Source: CAZSRX01 sp964609675 [NCBI: uncultured Bacteroidota bacterium] (lineage in GTDB: Bacteria > CLD3 > SB21). From it: a stretch of DNA of 64,000 bases. The stretch lies in assembly GCA_964609675.1 (NCBI GenBank), contig CAZSRX010000006.1:1-64000 (forward strand). The letters are read 5' to 3'. The notes below the pieces were generated by a model, which saw only the letters and a program-made list of their open reading frames with translations, was not told the DNA's origin and did not search any database. This document shows, piece after piece, positions 43,024 to 52,378 of the stretch (the stretch's first letter is position 1; each line of letters begins with the position of its first letter). The translations under genes and the position numbers were made by a program.

Positions 43024-46000
43024 ATGAAAATCACCGGCATCATATTCCCATCCTTTATTATAAAAAGGATTTTTCAGGCAAGCAAGTTTATATTACTACT
43101 TTATATTTTTCCCGGCGTCGCATGGTCTCAGTATTATTTCAATTATTTCGGCACCAACAAGGTTAATTACACCCGTTTTGACTGGAATATCCTGGAATCT
43201 GAACATTTCGAGATATATTATTATCCTGAAATGCGCGAACTGGCGGAGCGCAGCGCGGGCATGGCGGAGGAGCAATACCTGGAACTGCAAAACCGGTTTA
43301 ACCACAGCCTGATTAAAAAAATTCCGATGATCCTTTACAGTTCGCACCTGCATTTCCAGCAGACCAATGTTACCCCTTATGAACTGCCCGAAGGCGTAGG
43401 CGGTTTTTTTGAATTCTTTAAAGGCCGCGTCGTGTTACCCAGCGACGGCTCTACATCCCATTTCCGCCGGGTCCTGAGGCACGAACTGGTTCATGTGTTC
43501 GCCGATTCCAAAGTGAACCGCACCCTGTCCGATCACCGGAAAATGACCCACCCGGGCCCGCCGCTGTGGTTCACGGAAGGGCTGGCCGAACTGTGGTCCG
43601 GCGAGCCGGATTTTCAGGCCGAAATGGTCCTGCGCGACGCCGTGATTAACAATACGATTCTGCCCGTTCAGGATTTTTACAAGGTCGAGGGTACGTATTA
43701 CATGTACAAACTCGGCGAAAACGTACTCAATTACATCACGGAAACTTACGGGCCGCACACCATCCTGTTGTTGATGGAAAACATCTGGAAAGCCGAGCGC
43801 TTTGAGAAAGTCGTGCAGATGACCATCGGCAAGAATTATGAACAGTTGTCCGCCGACTGGCATTACTGGCTGAAGAAAAAATACTTCCCCACTTTAGCCG
43901 CCAACGACGTGCCCGCAGCGGTTTCGGAAGAAATTACCAAGGAAGGATTCAACTCCAAGCCGGCATTCAGAAAACATGAACACATTGAAGAGATTTATTT
44001 TGTGGCTAACCGGGACGGCTACACCAATATTTACCGCCAAATACTGGGCCAGAAAAAAGCGGACGTGGTCATCAAAGGCGAACGATCGCAGGATTTCGAG
44101 ACCTTCCATTTCTTTAAAAGTAAAATCGACATCACTGCCGGCGGCTTGCTGGCGTTTGTTTCCAAGAGCGGTGAAAAAGACGTGCTGTATGTATTCGACA
44201 CGGAAAAAAAACAAATCCTGCACCGGTACCGTTACGAGGACCTCAGCGGACTGGCCTCACCGTCATGGTCCCCCGACGGCAAACGAATAGCCATTTCGGG
44301 GCTGAATCTTGCGGGCAATTCGGATCTTTATATCATCACGGTTTCTGACGACAGCACAGACGGCGCCATCGAAAAACTGACGAATGATTTTTATGACGAC
44401 AAGGAACCGGCCTGGAGTCCCGACGGACGTTTTATTGCTTTCAGTTCCGACCGTACTGCCGAGGAGACTTTTGGATTCTACAATATTTATCTTTATGACC
44501 TTGAGCGCAACGCAATCCGACACCAGACCACGGGCCCTTATCGTGACGAAGCACCGTCATGGTCGGAACGGGGTGAATGGATTGCCTTCAGCAGTAACCG
44601 GAAAGGCACGCCGACCAATATCTGGGCCGTCCCGTTCAACCGCGCAATCGGAGGCCATAAGGGGCTGAAACGCGCGGACACTAATGGGGTTACCCCATCG
44701 CCCCGCGCTCTGACACGGCTGACGACCGCGGCTTTTGATCCGGTATGGACGCCGTCGGGTGATATTATATTTACCGCGTTCGAGTCATTCAGTTTTAACA
44801 TCCGCCGACTCACGAAACCTCTGGACAAACCTCTGGCCGAAGCCGATACCGTTCGTGTCCCCTATCGTAAAATGAACCGTTTCTGGACCACGCCGCAGGT
44901 TGCTATCACCGAAAAGAACATCCGGAAATACCATAAAAAATACGGATTGGATTTTGTACAGGGCGCGTTCCAGTATGACCCCGTATTCGGCAGCGGCGGC
45001 GGCGCTCAGATTGGCGTGACGGACATGCTCGGCAACGATCAGTACTATTTCGTCGTTTACAACACCGGCCGCACGATGGACGAGATTAAAACCAACTGGA
45101 ACTTCGTGATTACCAAAGTCAATCTCGGCCAGCGAACCAGTTTTGCCTACGGCGTTTACCGGTTCCGGGGCGATTTCATCGAAATCGGCGACCGCGGTGA
45201 TCTGGAAATCGTGGATGAGAACCGTTACGGCGGATTTTTCCAGGTCCTTTATCCACTGACAAAATTTCAACGTTTAGACGCCAGCATCAACATCAGCCGA
45301 TTTCAGCGGGGACAGGTGTTCGGCACCATCCTACCGGTAGACGGCGTCCTGGTGAGCGATTTTATCGGTTATACCTTCGACAATTCCCTTTGGGGTCCCT
45401 CCGGTCCCCTCGACGGGGAGCGGCACAGCGTCCGCCTTGGTTACACCAGCGACGTCTACCGTTCCCAACAGAATTATTACACGGCGATATTCGACATCCG
45501 TAAGTATTTCCGTATTACAAACCGCTCCGCTTACGCTTTCCGCACGATGGTGCAGTGGAATGACGGCAAAAATCCGCAGAATTTTATCGTTGGCGGAAGC
45601 TGGGACCTGCGCGGGTATCCGCGATGGAACCTGCCGGGCACGCGTTTCTTTGTGATTAATCACGAACTGCGCTATCCGCTGCTGGACGCGGTCAGTATGA
45701 AATTCCCATTCGGTGGATTCGGCCTGCATCAGATTCGCGGGGCGGTCTTCACCGACATCGGAAGCGTTTGGGGCAGTCAGATTAACGACGGCCGGGTGAT
45801 ACTCGGCTATGAAAAATTCGATGGCCTCATCGGCAGCGTCGGAACAGGATTCCGGGTGAACATGTTTAACTTTCTCGTATTACGTTTTGACTTCGGCAAG
45901 ATGTTTGACTTACGCGACTATAAAATGTTCGGTAAATGGAGACTGCCCGGCAACCGCGATCGTTTTATCGTTACGCGTTACGGCGATTATTCTACGGAAG

Positions 46001-46095
46001 GTTTCGGAGGCCGTGATGAAAACGGCGCCCTCATTGAAAAACGGCGCTGGTCAAGAGGCATCTTTTTCCAGTTCTGGTTCGGCTTTGACTACTAA
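43024..46095 (+). CDS. Peptidase-MA-like, TolB-propeller and BamA-like barrel fusion protein
   Basis: 1023 residues, exported (signal segment about 13-36). Region 1 (about 40-300) is a peptidase-MA-type domain with zinc motif H153-E154-L-V-H157 (RHELVHVF) and WFTEGLAELWSG downstream. Region 2 (about 315-620) has PD40/TolB-like propeller repeats (SPSWSPDGKRIAISGL, EPAWSPDGRFIAFSSD, APSWSERGEWIAFSSN). Region 3 (about 665-1023) resembles the Omp85/BamA surface-antigen barrel (GGSWDLRGYPRWNLPGTRFF, FTDIGSVWG) and ends in WFGFDY with an aromatic last residue. One chain thus holds peptidase, propeller and outer-membrane barrel. Role unknown; relatives occur in FCB bacteria. Confidence 0.88.
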   Translation: MKITGIIFPSFIIKRIFQASKFILLLYIFPGVAWSQYYFNYFGTNKVNYTRFDWNILESEHFEIYYYPEMRELAERSAGMAEEQYLELQNRFNHSLIKKIPMILYSSHLHFQQTNVTPYELPEGVGGFFEFFKGRVVLPSDGSTSHFRRVLRHELVHVFADSKVNRTLSDHRKMTHPGPPLWFTEGLAELWSGEPDFQAEMVLRDAVINNTILPVQDFYKVEGTYYMYKLGENVLNYITETYGPHTILLLMENIWKAERFEKVVQMTIGKNYEQLSADWHYWLKKKYFPTLAANDVPAAVSEEITKEGFNSKPAFRKHEHIEEIYFVANRDGYTNIYRQILGQKKADVVIKGERSQDFETFHFFKSKIDITAGGLLAFVSKSGEKDVLYVFDTEKKQILHRYRYEDLSGLASPSWSPDGKRIAISGLNLAGNSDLYIITVSDDSTDGAIEKLTNDFYDDKEPAWSPDGRFIAFSSDRTAEETFGFYNIYLYDLERNAIRHQTTGPYRDEAPSWSERGEWIAFSSNRKGTPTNIWAVPFNRAIGGHKGLKRADTNGVTPSPRALTRLTTAAFDPVWTPSGDIIFTAFESFSFNIRRLTKPLDKPLAEADTVRVPYRKMNRFWTTPQVAITEKNIRKYHKKYGLDFVQGAFQYDPVFGSGGGAQIGVTDMLGNDQYYFVVYNTGRTMDEIKTNWNFVITKVNLGQRTSFAYGVYRFRGDFIEIGDRGDLEIVDENRYGGFFQVLYPLTKFQRLDASINISRFQRGQVFGTILPVDGVLVSDFIGYTFDNSLWGPSGPLDGERHSVRLGYTSDVYRSQQNYYTAIFDIRKYFRITNRSAYAFRTMVQWNDGKNPQNFIVGGSWDLRGYPRWNLPGTRFFVINHELRYPLLDAVSMKFPFGGFGLHQIRGAVFTDIGSVWGSQINDGRVILGYEKFDGLIGSVGTGFRVNMFNFLVLRFDFGKMFDLRDYKMFGKWRLPGNRDRFIVTRYGDYSTEGFGGRDENGALIEKRRWSRGIFFQFWFGFDY

Positions 46096-46172
46096 CGCTA
46101 CACCGTCGATAAAACACAGAGAATCATATTCCTCTTGATTCCGGTTTGCGTATTTGATAATTTACGACCACT

Positions 46173-47189
46173 ATGATCAACCGCCCTCCCAAAACCTATG
46201 ATGATCTGGAACTGGAAGTGTCCCTTCGGCCAGGCCGGTTCGGGGAATTTGTCGGCCAGGAGAAAATCCTCAGCAACCTGATGGTTTTTATTGAGGCCGC
46301 AAAACTGCGCCGGGAAGCGCTGGATCATGTACTTCTGTCCGGCCCGCCGGGATTGGGAAAGACTACGCTGTCGCACATCATTGCCCACGAACTCGGCGTG
46401 CAGATCCGCGTAACGTCGGGACCCGTACTGGATAAAGCCGGCGATCTGGCGGGGATTCTGACGAATCTGGAAGACCGGGATGTGCTGTTCATCGATGAAA
46501 TCCACCGGCTCAATCCCGTCGTCGAAGAATACCTGTACTCGGCGATGGAGGATTTCCGGCTGGACATTGTCATTGATAAAGGCCCCAGCGCGCGGAATAT
46601 TCAGCTTACGCTGCCGCATTTCACACTCGTCGGCGCCACTACCCGCGCCGGACTCATCACGGCGCCGCTCCGGTCGCGCTTCGGCATCAGTAACCGACTG
46701 GATTATTACGACGACGACAACCTCACCAAAATCGTGACCCGTTCAGCAAAAATTCTGAACGTGGAAATTGATCCGGCCGGCGCGCGGGAAATCGCCAAGC
46801 GTTCCCGGGGTACGCCGCGCATCGCCAACCGTCTTCTGAAACGCACCCGTGATTTCGCGCAGGTTAAAAAACAAAACGTGATTGACCAGGCAATCGCCGA
46901 CTTTGCACTGAAAGCGCTTGAGGTGGATGAATACGGATTGGACGACATGGACAAGCGTATACTGACCACGATTATCGACAAATTCGGCGGCGGCCCGGTC
47001 GGTATTGATACGATCGCTATTTCCGTCGGGGAAGAGGCCGGCACCATTGAGGAAGTATACGAACCGTTCCTTATTCAGCGCGGCTTGCTGAAACGTACGC
47101 CCCGCGGCCGGGAAGTAACCCCTTCGGCTTATACCTGCCTTAAAATCAAACCGTCACGGACGAACAGCCAGACCGCACTGGATTTCTAA
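46173..47189 (+). CDS. ruvB: Holliday junction branch migration helicase RuvB
   Basis: 338 residues, the motor of the RuvAB complex that drives branch migration during recombination repair. The start [15 protein letters not shown], Walker [12 protein letters not shown], Walker B FIDEIHR, sensor 1 [11 protein letters not shown] and the arginine-finger area LRSRFGI are present, as is the C-terminal winged helix ending near RTPRGREVT. RuvA and RuvC are not adjacent. The stop codon overlaps that of the convergent membrane-protein gene by two bases. It is followed by no room for a terminator, so the two transcripts must overlap. Confidence 0.98.
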   Translation: MINRPPKTYDDLELEVSLRPGRFGEFVGQEKILSNLMVFIEAAKLRREALDHVLLSGPPGLGKTTLSHIIAHELGVQIRVTSGPVLDKAGDLAGILTNLEDRDVLFIDEIHRLNPVVEEYLYSAMEDFRLDIVIDKGPSARNIQLTLPHFTLVGATTRAGLITAPLRSRFGISNRLDYYDDDNLTKIVTRSAKILNVEIDPAGAREIAKRSRGTPRIANRLLKRTRDFAQVKKQNVIDQAIADFALKALEVDEYGLDDMDKRILTTIIDKFGGGPVGIDTIAISVGEEAGTIEEVYEPFLIQRGLLKRTPRGREVTPSAYTCLKIKPSRTNSQTALDF

Positions 47190-48673
47190 CCTTTTCGCAT
47201 ATAATCAGGAAAATCATAAAGCACCTCGCCGTCAGCCGAGTACATAGGAATACCGTTTAATTCCGTGCCAAGTCTGGTCAGTATTTCTTTCGACTCGCTT
47301 TCGGAAACGTGGTAGGTCTGCATAATCATCCGGTTGCTGATGGTTCCGTGCTGCTGGCCGATACGGTTTTTTAGATCGTTATAGATTTGTTGCCGTCGAT
47401 TATTTCTGGCGTTCAGCGCGCGGAGGATTTTCATCAATATGATTACAACGGCAGGCAGGATGATGAATATACTGACCCAGAAACAAGGCGATTCAAAAAT
47501 TGCGCTGACCATCGCCGTTAGGTCCTTCGCATTCGGGCTGACTTTAACGCTATGCACCTGCAGTTCGACGTTTTTAGAGGCATAAAATCCGAAATTAAAG
47601 AATTCCAGAATCTGTTGGGGATCACGGACAACGCCCAACTGCAGCGAATCAACATACAAAGTAAATGCGTCACGGCTGCAGACAACCTTAAGGCGGAATA
47701 ATTCATCCTTCCTGAAATCCTGAACGGTGTCCTGCCACAGGCGGTGGGTAACATCTTTTTTCCGTTTGTCAAAAAAAGCCAACCCTTCGGCGGTAATACC
47801 GTAACCGTAAAAATCCGTAATCCCGTTTTGCCGGACCGTCAATCCAACATAACCCTTAGGTTCCCATTGCCTGACCCGGTAATTAACTTCGATGGTATAA
47901 TCTGTCTGATAAAAATTCTGCCATGAATAATGGGCATCCGCGGTGTTCCAGATGACATAGTACCCTTTTTCATAATGCGCATTGTCGCTCTCGGAAAAAC
48001 CGCCGATTCTGTCGGAAAAATTATCTATAAAAAGGGCATCGGCGTCGGGTTCATAATCGCCCTCCAGAATATATGGTTCCTCGGCAAAACTACCGGTATT
48101 ACCAGCTTCGGATGGACTTTTATATACAAACAGGTCATCGAAATGAATATGAGCGCCTTTGAAAGCAATCACACCGACTCTGCCTTTTGTGTAGGTTTTG
48201 TCTTTCAGCCGATACACTTCTTTACCATTAATGTAGAAAGTCATTTCGGGACCAAAGCAGGCCACCCCAAGATAGTTGATGCCTTTGCGGTTTATCTCCG
48301 CTGAGGGTTGATCGGGAATCAGATCAAACCATTTATTCTTCATCTCTCCGCCGATAAAAAAATTTCCATTACCATATATACCGAATGAATAAAAATTATC
48401 GTAATCGGCTGCCCGGAAAATCAAGCCGTATGCTGAACTCTCACTGCCGTCAATGAATTCGGTTTTAATCGTAAGAGAAAAATTATCAAAGATCCGTTTG
48501 GAATTATAACTGACGCGTCCGTCTTTGGCAAAAATGTGATAGGCGTTGTTCTGATAATTGGCCTGCACCGATACGCTGAATTCTTTTACTTTCTCAAAAT
48601 CCTCATAATATAGCACCTGGCCGTTTACAACGCCGCTCAGCAGGATCAGGAAAAACCATGTTTTTAATGGCAT
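47186..48673 (-). CDS. Jelly-roll ectodomain membrane protein with cytoplasmic winged-helix-like tail (paralog 1)
   Basis: 495 residues. Signal peptide (1-18); two extracytoplasmic LamG/DUF1080-like jelly-roll domains (about 20-190 and 215-385; first with [19 protein letters not shown] and FDDLFVYKS); one membrane helix (about 393-415); and a cytoplasmic part of about 80 residues with a helix-turn-helix-like stretch ([20 protein letters not shown]) and a wing ending [16 protein letters not shown]. It is the last and shortest of three tandem paralogs and the only one of them with just one tail domain. Topology suggests signal transfer across the membrane by a DNA- or protein-binding tail, which is inference. 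It converges on ruvB with overlapping stops. Confidence 0.72.
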   Translation of the reverse strand: MPLKTWFFLILLSGVVNGQVLYYEDFEKVKEFSVSVQANYQNNAYHIFAKDGRVSYNSKRIFDNFSLTIKTEFIDGSESSAYGLIFRAADYDNFYSFGIYGNGNFFIGGEMKNKWFDLIPDQPSAEINRKGINYLGVACFGPEMTFYINGKEVYRLKDKTYTKGRVGVIAFKGAHIHFDDLFVYKSPSEAGNTGSFAEEPYILEGDYEPDADALFIDNFSDRIGGFSESDNAHYEKGYYVIWNTADAHYSWQNFYQTDYTIEVNYRVRQWEPKGYVGLTVRQNGITDFYGYGITAEGLAFFDKRKKDVTHRLWQDTVQDFRKDELFRLKVVCSRDAFTLYVDSLQLGVVRDPQQILEFFNFGFYASKNVELQVHSVKVSPNAKDLTAMVSAIFESPCFWVSIFIILPAVVIILMKILRALNARNNRRQQIYNDLKNRIGQQHGTISNRMIMQTYHVSESESKEILTRLGTELNGIPMYSADGEVLYDFPDYMRKG

Positions 48674-48702
48674 AATAACCTCTCAGAAAAAATATTTATT
48701 AA

Positions 48703-50586
48703 TCAGGATGACAGTTCTTTTTTCCATGTATCCAGGACTTCCGGTTTTACAATGTAAACCGGATATACAACAGAATCTGTTTTGTCGGCCTGATGATGCA
48801 TAACCATTTGTTCCAGTAGCCTTCCGATCGGGTCAGGGTTTATGCCGAAATACTTACTGGCAAACTGCACCGAGACACGGCCCTGAAGACTGACGAGCAG
48901 TTTTTTCAAACGGGTTTCCAAATTCTGGTTCGAATCGGCGCCACCGTCGGACACAGCGGATTTGAAATAATCCGGGAAATCATAAATCACATCTCCGTCT
49001 GGAGATTCAAATGAAAAGCCGTTGTACCTTACCTTCATTTTCTCTAACATTTGGTTTATTTCCGGCTCAGGCAAATGGAACATCAGCATCAGTTTATTCC
49101 GGCTGATCCGTCCGTTATAGCGGTCCAGATGCTGCTCAAAATACTTTTCGCAATAGAAAATAAAAACGCGCCGTTTCCTGTGCTGATAAAAAGCACGGAT
49201 TCCGTAAATCAGTAAACCGGCGGAAACCACTCCTATCAGAATCGTAATTAAAACCGACGCGCTGGCGTCTTCCTCGTAACTTAAATAATCGCTGGGTTCA
49301 TCAGGCGGCTTGTCGCCAGTAGCAACGGACTTTCGCGCAATGGTTTTGGCGGGAATCCTCAGCAGTTCACAGTCGCGTCGTTTGGCGGACAAACCGAATG
49401 ATTCGGAACGATTCAGCATAATCCGGTAACTCAGCAGATCCATATGAACACCGGTGGCGAACCATTCTAATGTGCCGGTTTTCGGCTCTACAGATTGGTC
49501 GGATATCAATATAAGTTCATAATCATTGATTGAAATCTTAATATCGCTGTCTTTACAATCAATACGCAGGCTTGTAAATGGAAGCGCTTTCTGGCTCGGT
49601 ATGAACAACCGCTCGGCCAGCGTGTCTAATCCCAGAGCGGTTTCATAACGGGTAACCTGATACGATGAATCGCGGATATTAACGAAATCATAATACTGCA
49701 TGGCGCCGTTGTACGTGTACCTGAACCGCAGTAAATACCTGCCGCCTGATTGCCAGCTGTGAATGCGAAAGCGTATCTCGAAAGAAAAATCTTTGACATA
49801 TTTGTCAATCGTAAGTTGTTTCCAGTTTTTAGGACTCTGAATGGTGTAATAACCGGATTCATAAAACCCATCCGCATCCTCCGTCCATTTTTTGTTTTTT
49901 TCGGTTAAATTATCCGTAAAGAAGGCCGTTGTATCTGGTTTAAAATCACCTTCCGTATCGTCCGGCTGGGCGTAATAGCGCCCTTCGCCGGGTTTTATGG
50001 CTGAGATTCTCAAGTCGTCAAAATGGACGTGGACGTTTTCTCCTGCGGTTAAGCCAATCCATCCCTTTGCCGATGAATCGCATACGGCTGAAGTGAGATA
50101 CTTACCATTAACCCACAAATGTATGGAATCGTTATAACAATATACTTTAAGATAGTTAACGCCTTTTCGAATTAACTGATTATTCTCTGCGTTTTTCCAG
50201 GGCACAACATAATGCAACCCTTCTTTCGACTGGTACGACACGTTATACTGGCCATTGGCTGTTATTCTTACGGCGTAATAAGCCGAACGGTCCTTGGCCC
50301 TTAATATTAAACCGTATATGCCGTTATCGCTCCCGCCGATATATTCGGTTTTTAATTCTGCTATAAAATTTTCATATTGTCTCGTCGTATCGAAAAGAAA
50401 TATTTCCTTTGAGCGGTATTGTTCACTGTCCGAATACGTATGATATACACCTTGTTGTACGTAATGTTTTTCACCCTCGGTGAATCGACCCTTTTTGTTG
50501 AACTTTTCCTCCATCAATACCTGAGCATGCGCCCATGCGTTACAAAAAAAGAAGAGCAGAATTATGTTCCATTTCATTAATCCCAT
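48703..50586 (-). CDS. Jelly-roll ectodomain membrane protein with two cytoplasmic winged-helix-like domains (paralog 2)
   Basis: 627 residues, same plan as its neighbours: signal peptide (1-21), two jelly-roll domains (about 22-195 with KTEYIGGSDNGIYGLILRA and FDDLRISAIK; about 215-395), a disordered linker, a membrane helix (about 443-465), then a cytoplasmic tail. The first tail domain reads ISRNKLMLMFHLPEPEINQML and ends PDGDVIYDFPDYFKS. A second domain of similar kind follows (about 560-627, VSVQFASKYFGINPDPIGRLL). The gene starts 12 bases after paralog 3 and ends 29 bases before paralog 1, so the three form one operon. Sequence identity among them is modest outside the marker motifs, implying an old duplication. 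Confidence 0.72.
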   Translation of the reverse strand: MGLMKWNIILLFFFCNAWAHAQVLMEEKFNKKGRFTEGEKHYVQQGVYHTYSDSEQYRSKEIFLFDTTRQYENFIAELKTEYIGGSDNGIYGLILRAKDRSAYYAVRITANGQYNVSYQSKEGLHYVVPWKNAENNQLIRKGVNYLKVYCYNDSIHLWVNGKYLTSAVCDSSAKGWIGLTAGENVHVHFDDLRISAIKPGEGRYYAQPDDTEGDFKPDTTAFFTDNLTEKNKKWTEDADGFYESGYYTIQSPKNWKQLTIDKYVKDFSFEIRFRIHSWQSGGRYLLRFRYTYNGAMQYYDFVNIRDSSYQVTRYETALGLDTLAERLFIPSQKALPFTSLRIDCKDSDIKISINDYELILISDQSVEPKTGTLEWFATGVHMDLLSYRIMLNRSESFGLSAKRRDCELLRIPAKTIARKSVATGDKPPDEPSDYLSYEEDASASVLITILIGVVSAGLLIYGIRAFYQHRKRRVFIFYCEKYFEQHLDRYNGRISRNKLMLMFHLPEPEINQMLEKMKVRYNGFSFESPDGDVIYDFPDYFKSAVSDGGADSNQNLETRLKKLLVSLQGRVSVQFASKYFGINPDPIGRLLEQMVMHHQADKTDSVVYPVYIVKPEVLDTWKKELSS

Positions 50587-50598
50587 AGCGCTCCTGGG

Positions 50599-52305
50599 TT
50601 ATGATTTCCCGGTCCAATCAGGGCCGGAAATATCGTCAAAGAAATAATAAGTTTTCTTCCTTTTTTCTTTAGCCGTCACACCGCCTTTACGTATCAGTTC
50701 ATTCAGTATGGCCACCGTCTGATCTACATTCTTCTCCAGATATTCGGCCGCTTCCTCTGCCAGAAAACCCTGGTTTCTCATTTTAGCCAGTTCCCGAAGC
50801 AACGCCCGGTAATCTTCATCCGAACGCATATAATCCGGAAAATCATAATTAATATCCCCGTCGGGAAGATAAGCCGGTTGGCCGTTCATTTTTAAAGCCG
50901 CTTCTTCAAGAACGGTTTTCATGATTTCTTCGGAAACATTCATATCGCGGGCGGCGGTTTTTAATCGGACCACGCCGTGGTGGCTGGTGATATATTGGAC
51001 CATATTTTCCGATGCTTTTTTACGTTTATCGGCGTTAATGCTTCTCTGACCGATAATTATAAGAAACACAAAAAAACCGATAATGACTGCGGAGGAAATC
51101 CAACAGGCAGAACCCCAGAATCCATCATCGTCCGATGCGGCTTCCTCGGGTGCTAATGGAATAACCTGCATGCTGTGTATAATAAATCGTGTATTACTTG
51201 ACGCTATGAGTCCAAAATCACTCCCCTGCCCCGTTCGGTCTCCAGCGGAAATAATCAGTTTATCGTCCACATATAATTTCAGCGAATCCCCGCGGCATTC
51301 CCCGCCGAGTTTGAATGGTTCACGCTCGCTGAAATCAGTAAGAAAACCTTTAGTTACCGTAGATAAATATCCGGTTTTTGATTGCATAATGGAGGCACTT
51401 TTGTTTGCGTTAATAACAAATCCGAAATAGTTCTGATAGGGATGGGACCTGACCGCTATACCCGCCCATCCGTCCATAACGCCAAACCGCTCCACCGTAC
51501 CGATTAATTCAATATAATAATCTCTCTGAGGGGATTTCTGCTCAAGGATCTGCTGGGCCCGGTAATCATCAATAATAAAATATCCATTTTCTCTGAATGC
51601 AAAAGGACTTTCAGACCAGTGGTTGACCTTCTTCATGAAGTCGTCATAAAAGATACAATTATTCCTTGGAACCAGGTCATATTCCTTATATAAAGTTTCC
51701 GGAATGTATGTGTAATGTTCAGGAACGGCAGACTCGTTCTTAAACACTTTCAGATCGTCGAAATGTACATGAGAACTGCCGTAAGTAACCATGCCGATTG
51801 AACCCTGCTTATAATCCGAGTCTTTTATACGCGCGAGCATCTTGCCATTTGCAAATAGTATTATTGAATCATTCTTGCACTGAACACGCAAATAATTAAT
51901 TCCGGCGGAGTTAATGCGATGATCCTCTTTCCATGGTAGGATATCTACCCATTTATCGTTCTTGACTTTGCCAACATAATAAGATCCGTTGGCGGAGATA
52001 CCGAATGAGTAATGATGCCCGTTATCTTTATAACGGAAGACCATCCCGTAACCATGACCGGAGGAACCGCCCATAAATTCAGTCCGGATTTCCATAATAA
52101 AATCCGTGAAGAACAACGTATCGGCCGGTATTAGAGTATTTTGATTAGCATAAATATGATATGCGCCGTCTTGATAATAGGCGTTGGTATACGCCTTAAA
52201 GTTCTTGGGCTGACTGAAGTCATTTTCATAAATTATCTGTGACCATGCGGCCGTAAGATGGACTCCGGTAAACATTAAGATACAGCCGATGACTTTTATA
52301 TTCAT
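50599..52305 (-). CDS. Jelly-roll ectodomain membrane protein with two cytoplasmic winged-helix-like domains (paralog 3)
   Basis: 568 residues, first gene of the three-paralog unit. Signal peptide (1-22); jelly-roll domains at about 24-190 (RTEFMGGSSGHGYGMVFRY, FDDLKVFKN) and 210-375; membrane helix (about 399-419); cytoplasmic part with a helix-turn-helix-like stretch (VRLKTAARDMNVSEEIMKTVL) ending [16 protein letters not shown], and a second one (FLAEEAAEYLEKNVDQTVAIL) with wing KKTYYFFDD. The ectodomains look like carbohydrate-binding or glycosidase-associated LamG/DUF1080 folds without catalytic residues I can point to. It follows the E2 gene by 73 bases, with a possible shared transcript. 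Confidence 0.72.
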   Translation of the reverse strand: MNIKVIGCILMFTGVHLTAAWSQIIYENDFSQPKNFKAYTNAYYQDGAYHIYANQNTLIPADTLFFTDFIMEIRTEFMGGSSGHGYGMVFRYKDNGHHYSFGISANGSYYVGKVKNDKWVDILPWKEDHRINSAGINYLRVQCKNDSIILFANGKMLARIKDSDYKQGSIGMVTYGSSHVHFDDLKVFKNESAVPEHYTYIPETLYKEYDLVPRNNCIFYDDFMKKVNHWSESPFAFRENGYFIIDDYRAQQILEQKSPQRDYYIELIGTVERFGVMDGWAGIAVRSHPYQNYFGFVINANKSASIMQSKTGYLSTVTKGFLTDFSEREPFKLGGECRGDSLKLYVDDKLIISAGDRTGQGSDFGLIASSNTRFIIHSMQVIPLAPEEAASDDDGFWGSACWISSAVIIGFFVFLIIIGQRSINADKRKKASENMVQYITSHHGVVRLKTAARDMNVSEEIMKTVLEEAALKMNGQPAYLPDGDINYDFPDYMRSDEDYRALLRELAKMRNQGFLAEEAAEYLEKNVDQTVAILNELIRKGGVTAKEKRKKTYYFFDDISGPDWTGKS

Positions 52306-52378
52306 AATCGTATGCCGGAAAAAAAATTACCGCACAGAATAAGCCGTGCTCTAGAGGTCAAAACCGTGCTGTCTTTGT

